From the NCBI GenBank assembly GCA_022601215.1, contig JAHZIZ010000359.1, positions 1-5,736 of the forward strand: a stretch of DNA of 5,736 bases. The letters run 5' to 3'. The DNA comes from Bacteroidota bacterium (lineage in GTDB: Bacteria > Bacteroidota > Bacteroidia > Flavobacteriales > Flavobacteriaceae). Under the pieces are notes generated by a model. The model worked only from the letters and a program-made list of their open reading frames with translations. It ran no database searches and was not told the origin of the DNA. This document shows, in pieces, positions 1-5,736 of this stretch (positions are counted from its first letter, which is position 1; every line of letters begins with the position of its first letter). A program made the translations under genes and the position numbers.

Positions 1-2
1 AG

Positions 3-314
3 CAAAAACAAATAACCGAACGACTTTTAAAACAAAAAGCTATGAGAGCAAAGCTGGCTTCTGAGAAAGCGGCAAAAAATCGAAAACAACAAGAGATCAT
101 AAGGGAAACCGAAACCTTTTTACTCGTGTATAATCAGTTAATTGACAAATTTGCCGAGACTTCGAAATGTACGGCGCCATCTTTAACTTTGATTAAAAGA
201 AGTAACACTCAATTGGATTCAGAAACTCTAAAAGCAACACAACTGTATTACGCCAATAGCATAAGGCAAATGACAGATGATCTCATTACAGCCCTTGAAC
301 GTTGTGAACAATAA
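3..314 (+). CDS. C-terminal part of an unidentified charged, probably coiled-coil protein (5' end outside window)
   Basis: I do not recognise this protein. The frame is open with no stop from the left edge to the TAA at 312-314, giving at least 103 residues. The first ATG in the window is at 42 and would give 90 residues. However, the 13 codons before it encode sequence of the same Lys/Gln/Glu/Arg-rich helical type, so the real start is probably upstream of the window. The first half looks like a long charged helix or coiled coil. The second half is a more mixed, probably helical segment with Cys at residues 43 and 88 counted from the ATG, ending in Glu-Arg-Cys-Glu-Gln. There is no signal peptide, membrane segment or enzyme motif in the visible part. 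The gene converges on the sigma-54 regulator and shares its terminator. The alternative is a short stand-alone 90-residue protein starting at 42. Confidence 0.6.
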   Translation, partial: QKQITERLLKQKAMRAKLASEKAAKNRKQQEIIRETETFLLVYNQLIDKFAETSKCTAPSLTLIKRSNTQLDSETLKATQLYYANSIRQMTDDLITALERCEQ

Positions 315-320
315 GTCTCA

Positions 321-351
321 AAAAAAGCGACCATTGGCAGGTCGCTTTTTT
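321..351. terminator. Bidirectional intrinsic terminator between convergent genes
   Basis: A perfect GC-rich stem, GCGACC (327-332) with GGTCGC (340-345), closes a 7-nt loop. It is flanked by an A run (320-326) and a T run (346-353), which extend the pairing and supply the U tract on both strands. It lies 6 nt after the stop of the plus-strand gene and directly abuts the stop of the minus-strand regulator at 352-354, so it can end transcription from both sides. Confidence 0.9.
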
Positions 352-1515
352 TTATTTAGTTGCAAAGGATTTCACATCACTTTCTTTGACCTCCTTATCA
401 CTTAAAATAATAAGTCGCTCCACGACATTTCGCAGCTCTCTAATATTTCCGGTCCAATCATACTCCTGTAAAAGTTTAATCGCCTTTTCGGCAAACCTCT
501 TTTCCGCTGTTCCATGTTCTGACGCAATCTTATTGCTGAAATAAGCAATCAATAACGGAATATCCGCACGTCGATCATTGAGAGCTGGCACCTTGATAAG
601 GATAACCGCAAGACGATGGTATAAATCTTCTCTAAAATTACCGTCTTCGATCTCTTTTTTTAGATTTTTATTGGTAGCAGCAACGACACGGACATCCACT
701 TTGATATCTTTATCACTACCTACTCGTTGCACTCGATTTTCTTGTAATGCACGAAGTACTTTTGCTTGAGCAGACAAACTCATGTCTCCTACCTCGTCCA
801 AGAAAATAGTCCCTCCATTGGCTGCTTCAAACTTTCCCGCTCGATCTTTATTCGCACTTGTAAAAGCACCTTTTACATGACCAAACAATTCACTTTCAAT
901 CAATTCACTAGGAATAGCAGCACAGTTAACCTCTATCATAGGGCCTTTTGCTCTATCACTTTTTTGATGTAACCAATGTGCCACTAATTCTTTTCCTGTT
1001 CCATTAGGACCGGTAATAAGAACTCGCGCTTCTGTAGGTGCAACTTTCTCGATCATATCCTTGATCTTGCTAATCTCAGGAGAATTACCAATCATTTCGT
1101 ATTTCTTCCCAACCTTTTTCTTGAGTCGTTTATTTTCTACCACCAACTCTTTTCTATCCAGAGCAATACGCACTGTATTAAGAAGTCTGTTCAGGTCTGG
1201 AGGCTTAGAAATATAATCGAAGGCACCCAATCGCATTGTATTTACTGCTGTATCAAGATCACCGTGACCAGAGATCATTACAATAGGAATTTCAGGCTTA
1301 ATCTTTTTAATTGCCTCTAACACTTCTACACCATCCATTTTAGGCATCTTAATATCATAAAGAACGAGATCGAAATCTTCTTTTTTGATAGTGTCAATTC
1401 CAACGAGACCATCTTCGGCCTCTGACACTTCATAGGTGTCACTCTCTTCAGATAATATTTTAACCAAGACTCTTCGGATAGCCGCTTCATCTTCAATAAT
1501 TAATATTTTTGGCAT
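352..1515 (-). CDS. Sigma-54-dependent response regulator (NtrC-type receiver + AAA+), lacking a DNA-binding domain
   Basis: This is a cytoplasmic two-component regulator that should activate RNA polymerase carrying sigma-54 by ATP hydrolysis. The receiver domain spans about residues 3-118, with acidic pocket Glu8/Asp9, phospho-acceptor Asp54, Ser82 and Lys104. A short charged linker follows. The AAA+ domain spans about 140-370: Walker A GPNGTGKE at 169-176, sigma-54 contact loop GAFTSA at 216-221 (usual form GAFTGA), Walker B GTIFLDE at 235-241, sensor I around VAATN 278-282, arginine-finger candidates Arg295 and Arg301, and sensor II GNIREL at 356-361. The protein stops at 387 residues, shortly after the AAA+ lid, where NtrC-type proteins usually continue with a Fis-type helix-turn-helix (commonly around 440-480 residues in total). 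The terminator touches the stop codon, so there is no room for a lost C-terminus. The start is an ATG 2 nt after the stop of the barrel gene, which indicates co-transcription and probably coupled translation. No partner kinase is visible. Family assignment is secure; the target genes are unknown. Confidence 0.95.
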   Translation of the reverse strand: MPKILIIEDEAAIRRVLVKILSEESDTYEVSEAEDGLVGIDTIKKEDFDLVLYDIKMPKMDGVEVLEAIKKIKPEIPIVMISGHGDLDTAVNTMRLGAFDYISKPPDLNRLLNTVRIALDRKELVVENKRLKKKVGKKYEMIGNSPEISKIKDMIEKVAPTEARVLITGPNGTGKELVAHWLHQKSDRAKGPMIEVNCAAIPSELIESELFGHVKGAFTSANKDRAGKFEAANGGTIFLDEVGDMSLSAQAKVLRALQENRVQRVGSDKDIKVDVRVVAATNKNLKKEIEDGNFREDLYHRLAVILIKVPALNDRRADIPLLIAYFSNKIASEHGTAEKRFAEKAIKLLQEYDWTGNIRELRNVVERLIILSDKEVKESDVKSFATK

Positions 1516-1517
1516 GC

Positions 1518-2444
1518 TTATATTTTAAATTTAATTCCTGTTCTAAGATAGTAAGTATTCCTCTCATTTATCTTAAAAAGACTATTCCTTTTTTCGTCTC
1601 TTAATCTAATTTCATTGTAAAAGCTATAGCCTCCATAAGCGTAGAACAATAGATGTTTCGAAAAGAAATATTCATACCCCAAACCTCCAAAAATCATGGT
1701 CATAGATATATTTTCTGCTGTAGCACTTCCATTTTGCAACGGAACCTCAAGATTATTCTGAATATTTGAGAAAAACCCATCGACGGTTACGTACGCTTGA
1801 ACACTATGTTTTTTCTTCCAGAAATGCTTCAAATTCGTTTTGGGTGTCCCTACGGAATAGGACCAATTGGGATGAAACTTTTTATAATAATTTACAATTG
1901 GAATTGGAAAAGGCCTTCCAGCATTGGTCGTATAATTAAGTCCTAGAATGAGACGACTAGGTTTAGCCACAGTATCTCCCGATCTACTTTTAATTAAAAA
2001 CAATGCTCCTGTGAAGTTGGTATCGTCATTGGTTATTTTCCCAGTCTCAAAATTAGAATTGGCTTCGGCTCCAACTTTAGCAGCAAATCTCCAATCATTC
2101 TTCAACTTAAAAGTATACGCCAACGTTGTCCGAAAGAGCTGAAACTTCCCTAACTCATCAACACTAAAAGGAACCGGATCTTCAAAATCTAGATCTAAGT
2201 TTCGATATTCGAATCCCGCAACGAGATAACTCCCATCCCAATTGAGACGAATAGGAAAATTGATTAAGCCTCGAAATCTACTTATAGAATTCTCAGAATC
2301 TGTTTGCGGAATATAAGTATATTCTATTCGTGCTAAATCCGAGTCCTGAGCGCTCGTTTCCACACTACCTATTAGTAGCATAAAAAGCAGAGGAATGTAT
2401 ACCCTTTTCAATAATGTAATATAAACGGTTTGTGAAAAAATCAA
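1518..2444 (-). CDS. Secreted outer-membrane beta-barrel protein, DUF6268-like
   Basis: This is a probable outer-membrane barrel of unknown function. The N-terminus has a basic Lys-Arg followed by a hydrophobic stretch (IPLLFMLLIG) and a likely cleavage in Ser-Ala-Gln, with Gln33 counted from the first possible start. The remainder is a series of alternating polar/aromatic strands joined by short turns and charged loops, rich in Tyr/Phe/Asn and ending in Gly-Ile-Lys-Phe-Lys-Ile. That pattern is typical of Bacteroidota barrels, and I place it by recollection near DUF6268. There is no ATG near the start: the longest frame begins with TTG at 2442-2444 (308 residues), while a second TTG at 2409-2411 gives a textbook signal peptide starting MKRVYIPLLF (297 residues). 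I favour the second on signal-peptide shape. The gene leads a two-gene unit with the sigma-54 regulator and has its own upstream promoter region. A porin, adhesin anchor or structural barrel are all possible. Confidence 0.8.
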   Translation of the reverse strand: MIFSQTVYITLLKRVYIPLLFMLLIGSVETSAQDSDLARIEYTYIPQTDSENSISRFRGLINFPIRLNWDGSYLVAGFEYRNLDLDFEDPVPFSVDELGKFQLFRTTLAYTFKLKNDWRFAAKVGAEANSNFETGKITNDDTNFTGALFLIKSRSGDTVAKPSRLILGLNYTTNAGRPFPIPIVNYYKKFHPNWSYSVGTPKTNLKHFWKKKHSVQAYVTVDGFFSNIQNNLEVPLQNGSATAENISMTMIFGGLGYEYFFSKHLLFYAYGGYSFYNEIRLRDEKRNSLFKINERNTYYLRTGIKFKI

Positions 2445-2454
2445 TCGTGCAAGG

Positions 2455-2471
2455 CGCTATTTTGAGGCCAA
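2455..2471 (-). promoter_or_regulatory. Weak sigma-54 (-24/-12) promoter-like element
   Basis: On the minus strand TTGGC (2471-2467) is followed by a GC (2457-2456), giving the diagnostic GG-N10-GC spacing, with a T also conserved before the GC pair. The rest of the consensus (TGGCACG, TTGCA/T) is poorly matched, with about five mismatches. It would place the start of transcription near 2444, which fits the TTG start at 2411 with a leader of about 33 nt. It is included because the operon it precedes encodes a sigma-54 activator; on sequence alone it is weak. Confidence 0.22.
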
Positions 2472-2498
2472 TGTACAATTAATTTGTACTTGGACAAA
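2468..2498 (-). promoter_or_regulatory. Candidate Bacteroidota housekeeping promoter for the barrel-regulator operon
   Basis: Read on the minus strand, TTTG (2498-2495) is followed after 19 nt by TACATTGG (2475-2468). The Bacteroidota primary-sigma consensus is TTTG or TTG, a spacer of about 19-20 nt, then TAnnTTTG, so the -7 element has one mismatch. Transcription would begin near 2461, shortly before the two possible TTG starts at 2444 and 2411. This is a motif match only and overlaps a weak sigma-54-like match. Confidence 0.45.
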
Positions 2499-2502
2499 TT
2501 AA
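2479..2502. promoter_or_regulatory. Perfect 9-bp inverted repeat, operator-like
   Basis: TTAATTTGT (2479-2487) and ACAAATTAA (2494-2502) are exact reverse complements separated by 6 nt (ACTTGG). The centre-to-centre distance of 15 bp is compatible with a dimeric DNA-binding protein. A second, overlapping repeat pairs GTACAA (2473-2478) with TTGTAC (2484-2489). Both cover the -33 element and spacer of the candidate promoter, where a bound protein would be expected to block or modulate initiation. There is no T run after it, so it is not a terminator. Its role as an operator is inferred; AT-rich palindromes also arise by chance. Confidence 0.5.
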
Positions 2503-2579
2503 CAACGTCTCTCTAGCATTAAAATTGTAGCGTATAAAAAAGGAAAAGGTGTTTTATAAAAACATTATAAGACATCCAC

Positions 2580-3476
2580 CTATTTAGCAATTTCTCCACT
2601 CCTAATATGAACGTCCCTCTGTGGAAAAGGTATACTAATATCGTGTGCTCTAAAAAGAGCATCTATCTTAAATCGGATATCACTTTTAATAACCGGGTCA
2701 ATAAAACTATCTGAAATATAAAAGTAGACCCTAAACTGTAGGGCTGAGTCACCAAAATCTTCAAAGGCAACAAAAGGTTTAGGGCGTTTTAAAATACGGC
2801 TATCCTCGGAAACACTTTGTAACAACAAATCCTTTATTTGCTGGGTATCACTACCATAGGCCACCCCTACACCCACAGACTCCCTAGTCGTTTTATGGTT
2901 TTGCGTATAGTTATAAATAGTATCGGTTATAAACTTATGATTAGGAATCACCACTACCTTATCATCTCTAGTGATCGCTCTGGTAGTCCTAAGCTTGATA
3001 TCTATTACTCTTCCTACTTTTCCATCAACCTCAACGATATCTCCAACCAATAATGATTTATCAATCATAATAAGTATCCCTCCCAAAATGTCTTGAAAGA
3101 TTTCTCTTAAAGCCAAACCAATACCTACCAGTAATGCGGCAGACGCTGCTAATACTGGAGTCACATTTACTCCGGCAAAACTAAGAATCGCAAAAAAAAC
3201 AATAATGTAAACAACGTACTTTACGAACTTAAAGAAGCTAAAAAACTTAAGCTTATCTGTCTCGTCCATCTTACGAGTAAAAAGGTTTCTAACCCATTTT
3301 AGCAAATATGTTGTAATTGAAAATGCCACGGCCACTAGAAGCAGCAAACCAACGGTGATATGAATTTGATGTTCACCTTCTCCAAAATGGAACCCAAAAT
3401 CCAAAACTCGTTTAATAGTCCCCCAAATATCTTCGGTTACTACAGTGGTAATTTTATCGGTAACTTCTTCTTGCAC
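2580..3476 (-). CDS. MscS-family small-conductance mechanosensitive ion channel
   Basis: This is an inner-membrane channel expected to open under membrane tension and release ions and small solutes during hypo-osmotic shock. At 298 residues it is close to E. coli MscS (286). An N-terminal segment of about 37 residues precedes TM1 (about 38-60). TM2 is at about 84-103, and the pore-lining TM3 spans about 105-140 with the Gly/Ala-rich packing pattern VGIGLALREIFQDILGG. The cytosolic beta domain follows, starting at the conserved VGDIVEVDGKVGRV (about 143-157) with VVIPNHKF further on, then the alpha/beta vestibule to the C-terminus. At the TM3 kink, where E. coli MscS has Gln-Gly (112-113), this protein has Arg124-Glu125. 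The start is GTG at 3474-3476, as no ATG lies near the N-terminus; it is 3 nt after the permease stop and in the same frame, indicating an operon and likely translational coupling. The stop is TAG at 2580-2582. Confidence 0.93.
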   Translation of the reverse strand: MQEEVTDKITTVVTEDIWGTIKRVLDFGFHFGEGEHQIHITVGLLLLVAVAFSITTYLLKWVRNLFTRKMDETDKLKFFSFFKFVKYVVYIIVFFAILSFAGVNVTPVLAASAALLVGIGLALREIFQDILGGILIMIDKSLLVGDIVEVDGKVGRVIDIKLRTTRAITRDDKVVVIPNHKFITDTIYNYTQNHKTTRESVGVGVAYGSDTQQIKDLLLQSVSEDSRILKRPKPFVAFEDFGDSALQFRVYFYISDSFIDPVIKSDIRFKIDALFRAHDISIPFPQRDVHIRSGEIAK

Positions 3477-3479
3477 TAA

Positions 3480-4790
3480 TTAATATTTAAGCCATTTAAT
3501 TATCTCTCGATAGCTTGCTTTCTTCCCGTACATTAAAATACCTACACGATATACCTTGGATGCAAACCATACGGCACCTATAAAGGTAGCAAATAAAATA
3601 AGGACCGAGAGAATTTGTTGCCAAATAGGCACTCCAAATGGAATTCTCATTAACATGACAACAGGCGACGTAAGCGGTATAAAAGAAAACACTTGCGACA
3701 CCGTCCCATGCGGATCTTCAATCACAGTAAACAGTCCAACATATACCGATAAAATTAAAGGTATCAATATAGGCAACAAAAACTGCTGCGTATCAGTATC
3801 ACTATCCACAGCAGCTCCAATGGCTGCATAAAGCGAAGCATACAATAAATACCCTCCAATAAAAAACAACAAGAACATAATGACCAAATTGAGTATTGGT
3901 AATTTACCTACTTCGCTCATAAACTGAGCAATCATGGTTGGTAAATCATTACCCGTTGCTTCTACAGCGGTTTGTAACTGTTCGGTTCGTACAGCATTGG
4001 AATCAACGCCAAAAACAAGGGTCACTACTGTACTTAAAATAGTTAACAGTAACATCCAAACAACAAACTGAGTTATCCCTGCCAAGGAAGTACCAATTAT
4101 CTTACCTAATAATAGCTTCATTGGTTTCACAGAAGAAATGATCACCTCTATAATTCGGCTCGTCTTTTCTTCAATGACCGATCGCATGATCATATTCCCG
4201 TAAATAACAATAAACATGAATAAAAGGTATCCCGCAACACCTCCAAAAGCCAATTTGAGAACAGATCCATATTCTGAGGTTTCTTCTCCCTGAAATGTTT
4301 CCAAATTGGTCTGTATATTTACACGTAAATCATCTATTTCTTGTGCGTCAAAATTGTTAGCTTCCAATTTAAGAATATTGGCCTCATGAAGAATAGCTCT
4401 TTCAATATCGCTCATAAGCATTATAGACGGAGAATCTTCCGAAAAAAAGGTAATGGCCTTCACTAAAGAATCTATGTTACTTTTTTTCGGAATATAAAGC
4501 AGCCCGTAGACCTCTGCCTCTTCTGCATTTTTTTTGGCTTGCGCTAAATCGATTCCGGCTACAGACTCAAATTTCAGATTGTCATCGTTTTCAAATTGAT
4601 CAATAAACAAATTACTCTCATCCAATACTGAGATAGTGCGCACTTTATCATTATTTAATTGAGATAGATAGCCAACTAAACTCATGAGTGCTATTATAAT
4701 AATTGGACTGAGAAAAGTCATGATTATAAATGACTTGTTCCTTACTTTAGTGAGATATTCGCGTCTAATTATCAGAGGTAAATGGTTCAT
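3480..4790 (-). CDS. ABC-2 type exporter permease, NatB-like
   Basis: This is the membrane subunit of an ABC exporter paired with the ATPase gene 11 nt upstream. At 436 residues it has the NatB/ABC-2 plan. An amphipathic N-terminal segment (RREYLTKVRNKSF) leads to TM1 at about 20-42, then a large extracytoplasmic domain of about 45-175. The core follows, with TM2 about 179-202, the coupling-helix signature Glu-Glu-Lys-Thr-Ser-Arg at 207-212 followed by EVIISSVKP, TM3 about 233-260, TM4 about 299-327, TM5 about 337-357, a re-entrant or short helix about 364-381, and TM7 about 392-411. The C-terminal tail with YRVGILMYGKK is characteristic of this family as I remember it. B. subtilis NatAB extrudes Na+, but the substrate cannot be read from sequence; drugs, peptides or lipids are equally possible. 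The ATG start at 4788-4790 is supported by the family N-terminus. Confidence 0.93.
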   Translation of the reverse strand: MNHLPLIIRREYLTKVRNKSFIIMTFLSPIIIIALMSLVGYLSQLNNDKVRTISVLDESNLFIDQFENDDNLKFESVAGIDLAQAKKNAEEAEVYGLLYIPKKSNIDSLVKAITFFSEDSPSIMLMSDIERAILHEANILKLEANNFDAQEIDDLRVNIQTNLETFQGEETSEYGSVLKLAFGGVAGYLLFMFIVIYGNMIMRSVIEEKTSRIIEVIISSVKPMKLLLGKIIGTSLAGITQFVVWMLLLTILSTVVTLVFGVDSNAVRTEQLQTAVEATGNDLPTMIAQFMSEVGKLPILNLVIMFLLFFIGGYLLYASLYAAIGAAVDSDTDTQQFLLPILIPLILSVYVGLFTVIEDPHGTVSQVFSFIPLTSPVVMLMRIPFGVPIWQQILSVLILFATFIGAVWFASKVYRVGILMYGKKASYREIIKWLKY

Positions 4791-4801
4791 GCTGCTAAAG
4801 T

Positions 4802-5728
4802 TTAATTATTGGTCACTGTTTGAATAAAAATATCACTGGCCGAAGGAATGACTTCTACAAAATGAGTCACCTGTCCTCTATTGCTCAAATAACTTAAAAG
4901 ATCATTAGAAGAAGCATCCTTTGGTAATTGTATAGTATACTTCAGTTCATCATTAATACTTCTGAAATCGGCAGTACTTACCTGAAAACGTTCTTTCAAT
5001 TCGGCCGCAACCGTAGCCTTATCTGAGCTCACAAGTCCTACTTCAAATGTATTTGACTTATATTTCCTTTTGATATCGATCAATTTTCCATCAAGTATTT
5101 TATTCGATTGATGGATTAAGGCGATATGATCGCACATTTCCTCAACAGATTCCATTCGATGTGTAGAGAAAATAACGGTTGCACCATCATCACGAAGTTT
5201 CAAAATTTCATCCTTAATTAAATTAGCGTTAATTGGATCAAAGCCACTAAAAGGTTCATCAAAAATAAGAAGTTTGGGCTCGTGCAATACTGTCACAACA
5301 AACTGAATCTTCTGTGCCATTCCCTTGGATAACTCCTGTATTTTTTTATTCCACCAATCGCCAATCTCCAGACGTTCAAACCAATATTTCAAACGTTTCT
5401 TCGCCTCTTGTTTAGACAACCCCTTTAATTGAGCCAAGTACAATGCCTGTTCTCCAACCTTCATTGATTTATAAAGGCCTCTCTCTTCTGGTAAATATCC
5501 AATATTTTGTATATGATGGGGCTGTAAGACTTCACCATCTAACATTACCGTACCTGTATCGGGCATGGCGATCTGATTAATGATGCGAATGAAGGTAGTT
5601 TTCCCTGCTCCATTAGGTCCTAAAAGACCAAAAACACTACCTCTGGGTACTGTTATTGATACATCGTTAAGGGCTTTGTGAGTACCAAAGGATTTTGAAA
5701 CTTGGTCTGCGACCAATAAATTGTCCAT
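4802..5728 (-). CDS. ABC exporter ATP-binding subunit, NatA-like with DUF4162-type C-terminus
   Basis: This is the cytoplasmic ATPase that should drive the adjacent NatB-like permease. The nucleotide-binding domain covers about residues 4-215: Walker A GPNGAGKT at 37-44, a Q-loop region reading GYLPEERGLY (77-86) in which Glu replaces the usual Gln as is common in this subgroup, ABC signature LSKGM at 133-137, Walker B LLIFDEP at 153-159 with catalytic Glu158, D-loop SGFDP at 161-165, and H-loop His190. The remaining 90 or so residues form the accessory C-terminal domain seen in NatA-type ATPases (DUF4162-like). At 308 residues it is full length. The ATG is at 5726-5728, only 8 nt from the window edge, so the promoter and any upstream gene are not visible. 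It is the first visible gene of the exporter-channel operon. Confidence 0.95.
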   Translation of the reverse strand: MDNLLVADQVSKSFGTHKALNDVSITVPRGSVFGLLGPNGAGKTTFIRIINQIAMPDTGTVMLDGEVLQPHHIQNIGYLPEERGLYKSMKVGEQALYLAQLKGLSKQEAKKRLKYWFERLEIGDWWNKKIQELSKGMAQKIQFVVTVLHEPKLLIFDEPFSGFDPINANLIKDEILKLRDDGATVIFSTHRMESVEEMCDHIALIHQSNKILDGKLIDIKRKYKSNTFEVGLVSSDKATVAAELKERFQVSTADFRSINDELKYTIQLPKDASSNDLLSYLSNRGQVTHFVEVIPSASDIFIQTVTNN

Positions 5729-5736
5729 AATTAATA

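Noticed and set aside
315..354. Frameshifted remnant of a helix-turn-helix domain downstream of the regulator stop
   Set aside because: The 37 bases between the two convergent stop codons are essentially all terminator, and beyond them lies the opposite-strand coding frame. No remnant can be read.
578..972. Two short plus-strand open frames inside the regulator gene
   Set aside because: They are antisense to conserved AAA+ sequence, show no protein-like motif, and exist only because of the real gene's codon pattern.
1948..2142. Plus-strand open frame of 64 codons inside the barrel gene
   Set aside because: Antisense shadow of a supported gene with no recognisable protein features.
2541..2564. 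Possible terminator after the MscS gene: TGTTTT (2550-2555) pairing with AAAACA (2559-2564), with a T-rich stretch downstream on the minus strand
   Set aside because: The stem is only 6 bp, almost all A/T, with a 3-nt loop, and the T-rich stretch is interrupted. It is too weak to call, although some transcription may stop here.
2838..3053. Plus-strand open frame inside the MscS gene
   Set aside because: Antisense to the conserved cytosolic beta domain, with no supporting features.
3556..3831. Plus-strand open frame of 91 codons inside the permease gene
   Set aside because: Antisense to membrane helices of the permease; composition is that expected of a shadow frame.
3480..5728. Naming the exporter as a Na+ pump (natAB)
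   Set aside because: The family resemblance is clear, but substrate cannot be inferred from the motifs, and many members of these families have no known substrate.

Overview
The window looks like chromosomal DNA from a member of the Bacteroidota, most likely a marine or soil Flavobacteriia. The evidence is AT-rich sequence, start codons without clear Shine-Dalgarno motifs, a signal peptide ending in Ala-Gln, an outer-membrane barrel resembling the DUF6268 family, and a sigma-54 activator of the short form without a DNA-binding domain. The assignment rests on protein style and gene content, not on a marker gene.

Layout: five complete genes lie on the minus strand and read right to left. They are an ABC transporter ATPase (5728-4802), its NatB-like permease (4790-3480), an MscS-type mechanosensitive channel (3476-2580), a secreted outer-membrane beta-barrel protein (about 2444/2411-1518), and a sigma-54-dependent response regulator (1515-352). 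Gaps inside the first three genes are 11 and 3 nt, so they form one probable operon. A 135-nt intergenic region follows (2445-2579), containing a promoter-like element and a 9-bp perfect inverted repeat. The barrel gene and the regulator are 2 nt apart and form a second probable operon. A strong bidirectional terminator (321-351) separates the regulator from the 3' end of a convergent plus-strand gene that enters from the left edge.

How the genes may work together: the first operon pairs an exporter of unknown substrate with a turgor-responsive channel, which suggests an envelope or ion/osmotic homeostasis role (inference). The second pairs an outer-membrane protein with a regulator that keeps the receiver and AAA+ domains but has no helix-turn-helix and carries GAFTSA instead of GAFTGA. 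No cognate histidine kinase is visible.

I see no CRISPR array, mobile element, tRNA or rRNA, and no clear novel defence or biosynthetic system. The most interesting points are the regulator lacking a DNA-binding domain, the operator-like repeat and overlapping promoter candidates (including a weak sigma-54-type match) in front of its operon, and the in-frame junction between the permease and channel genes.
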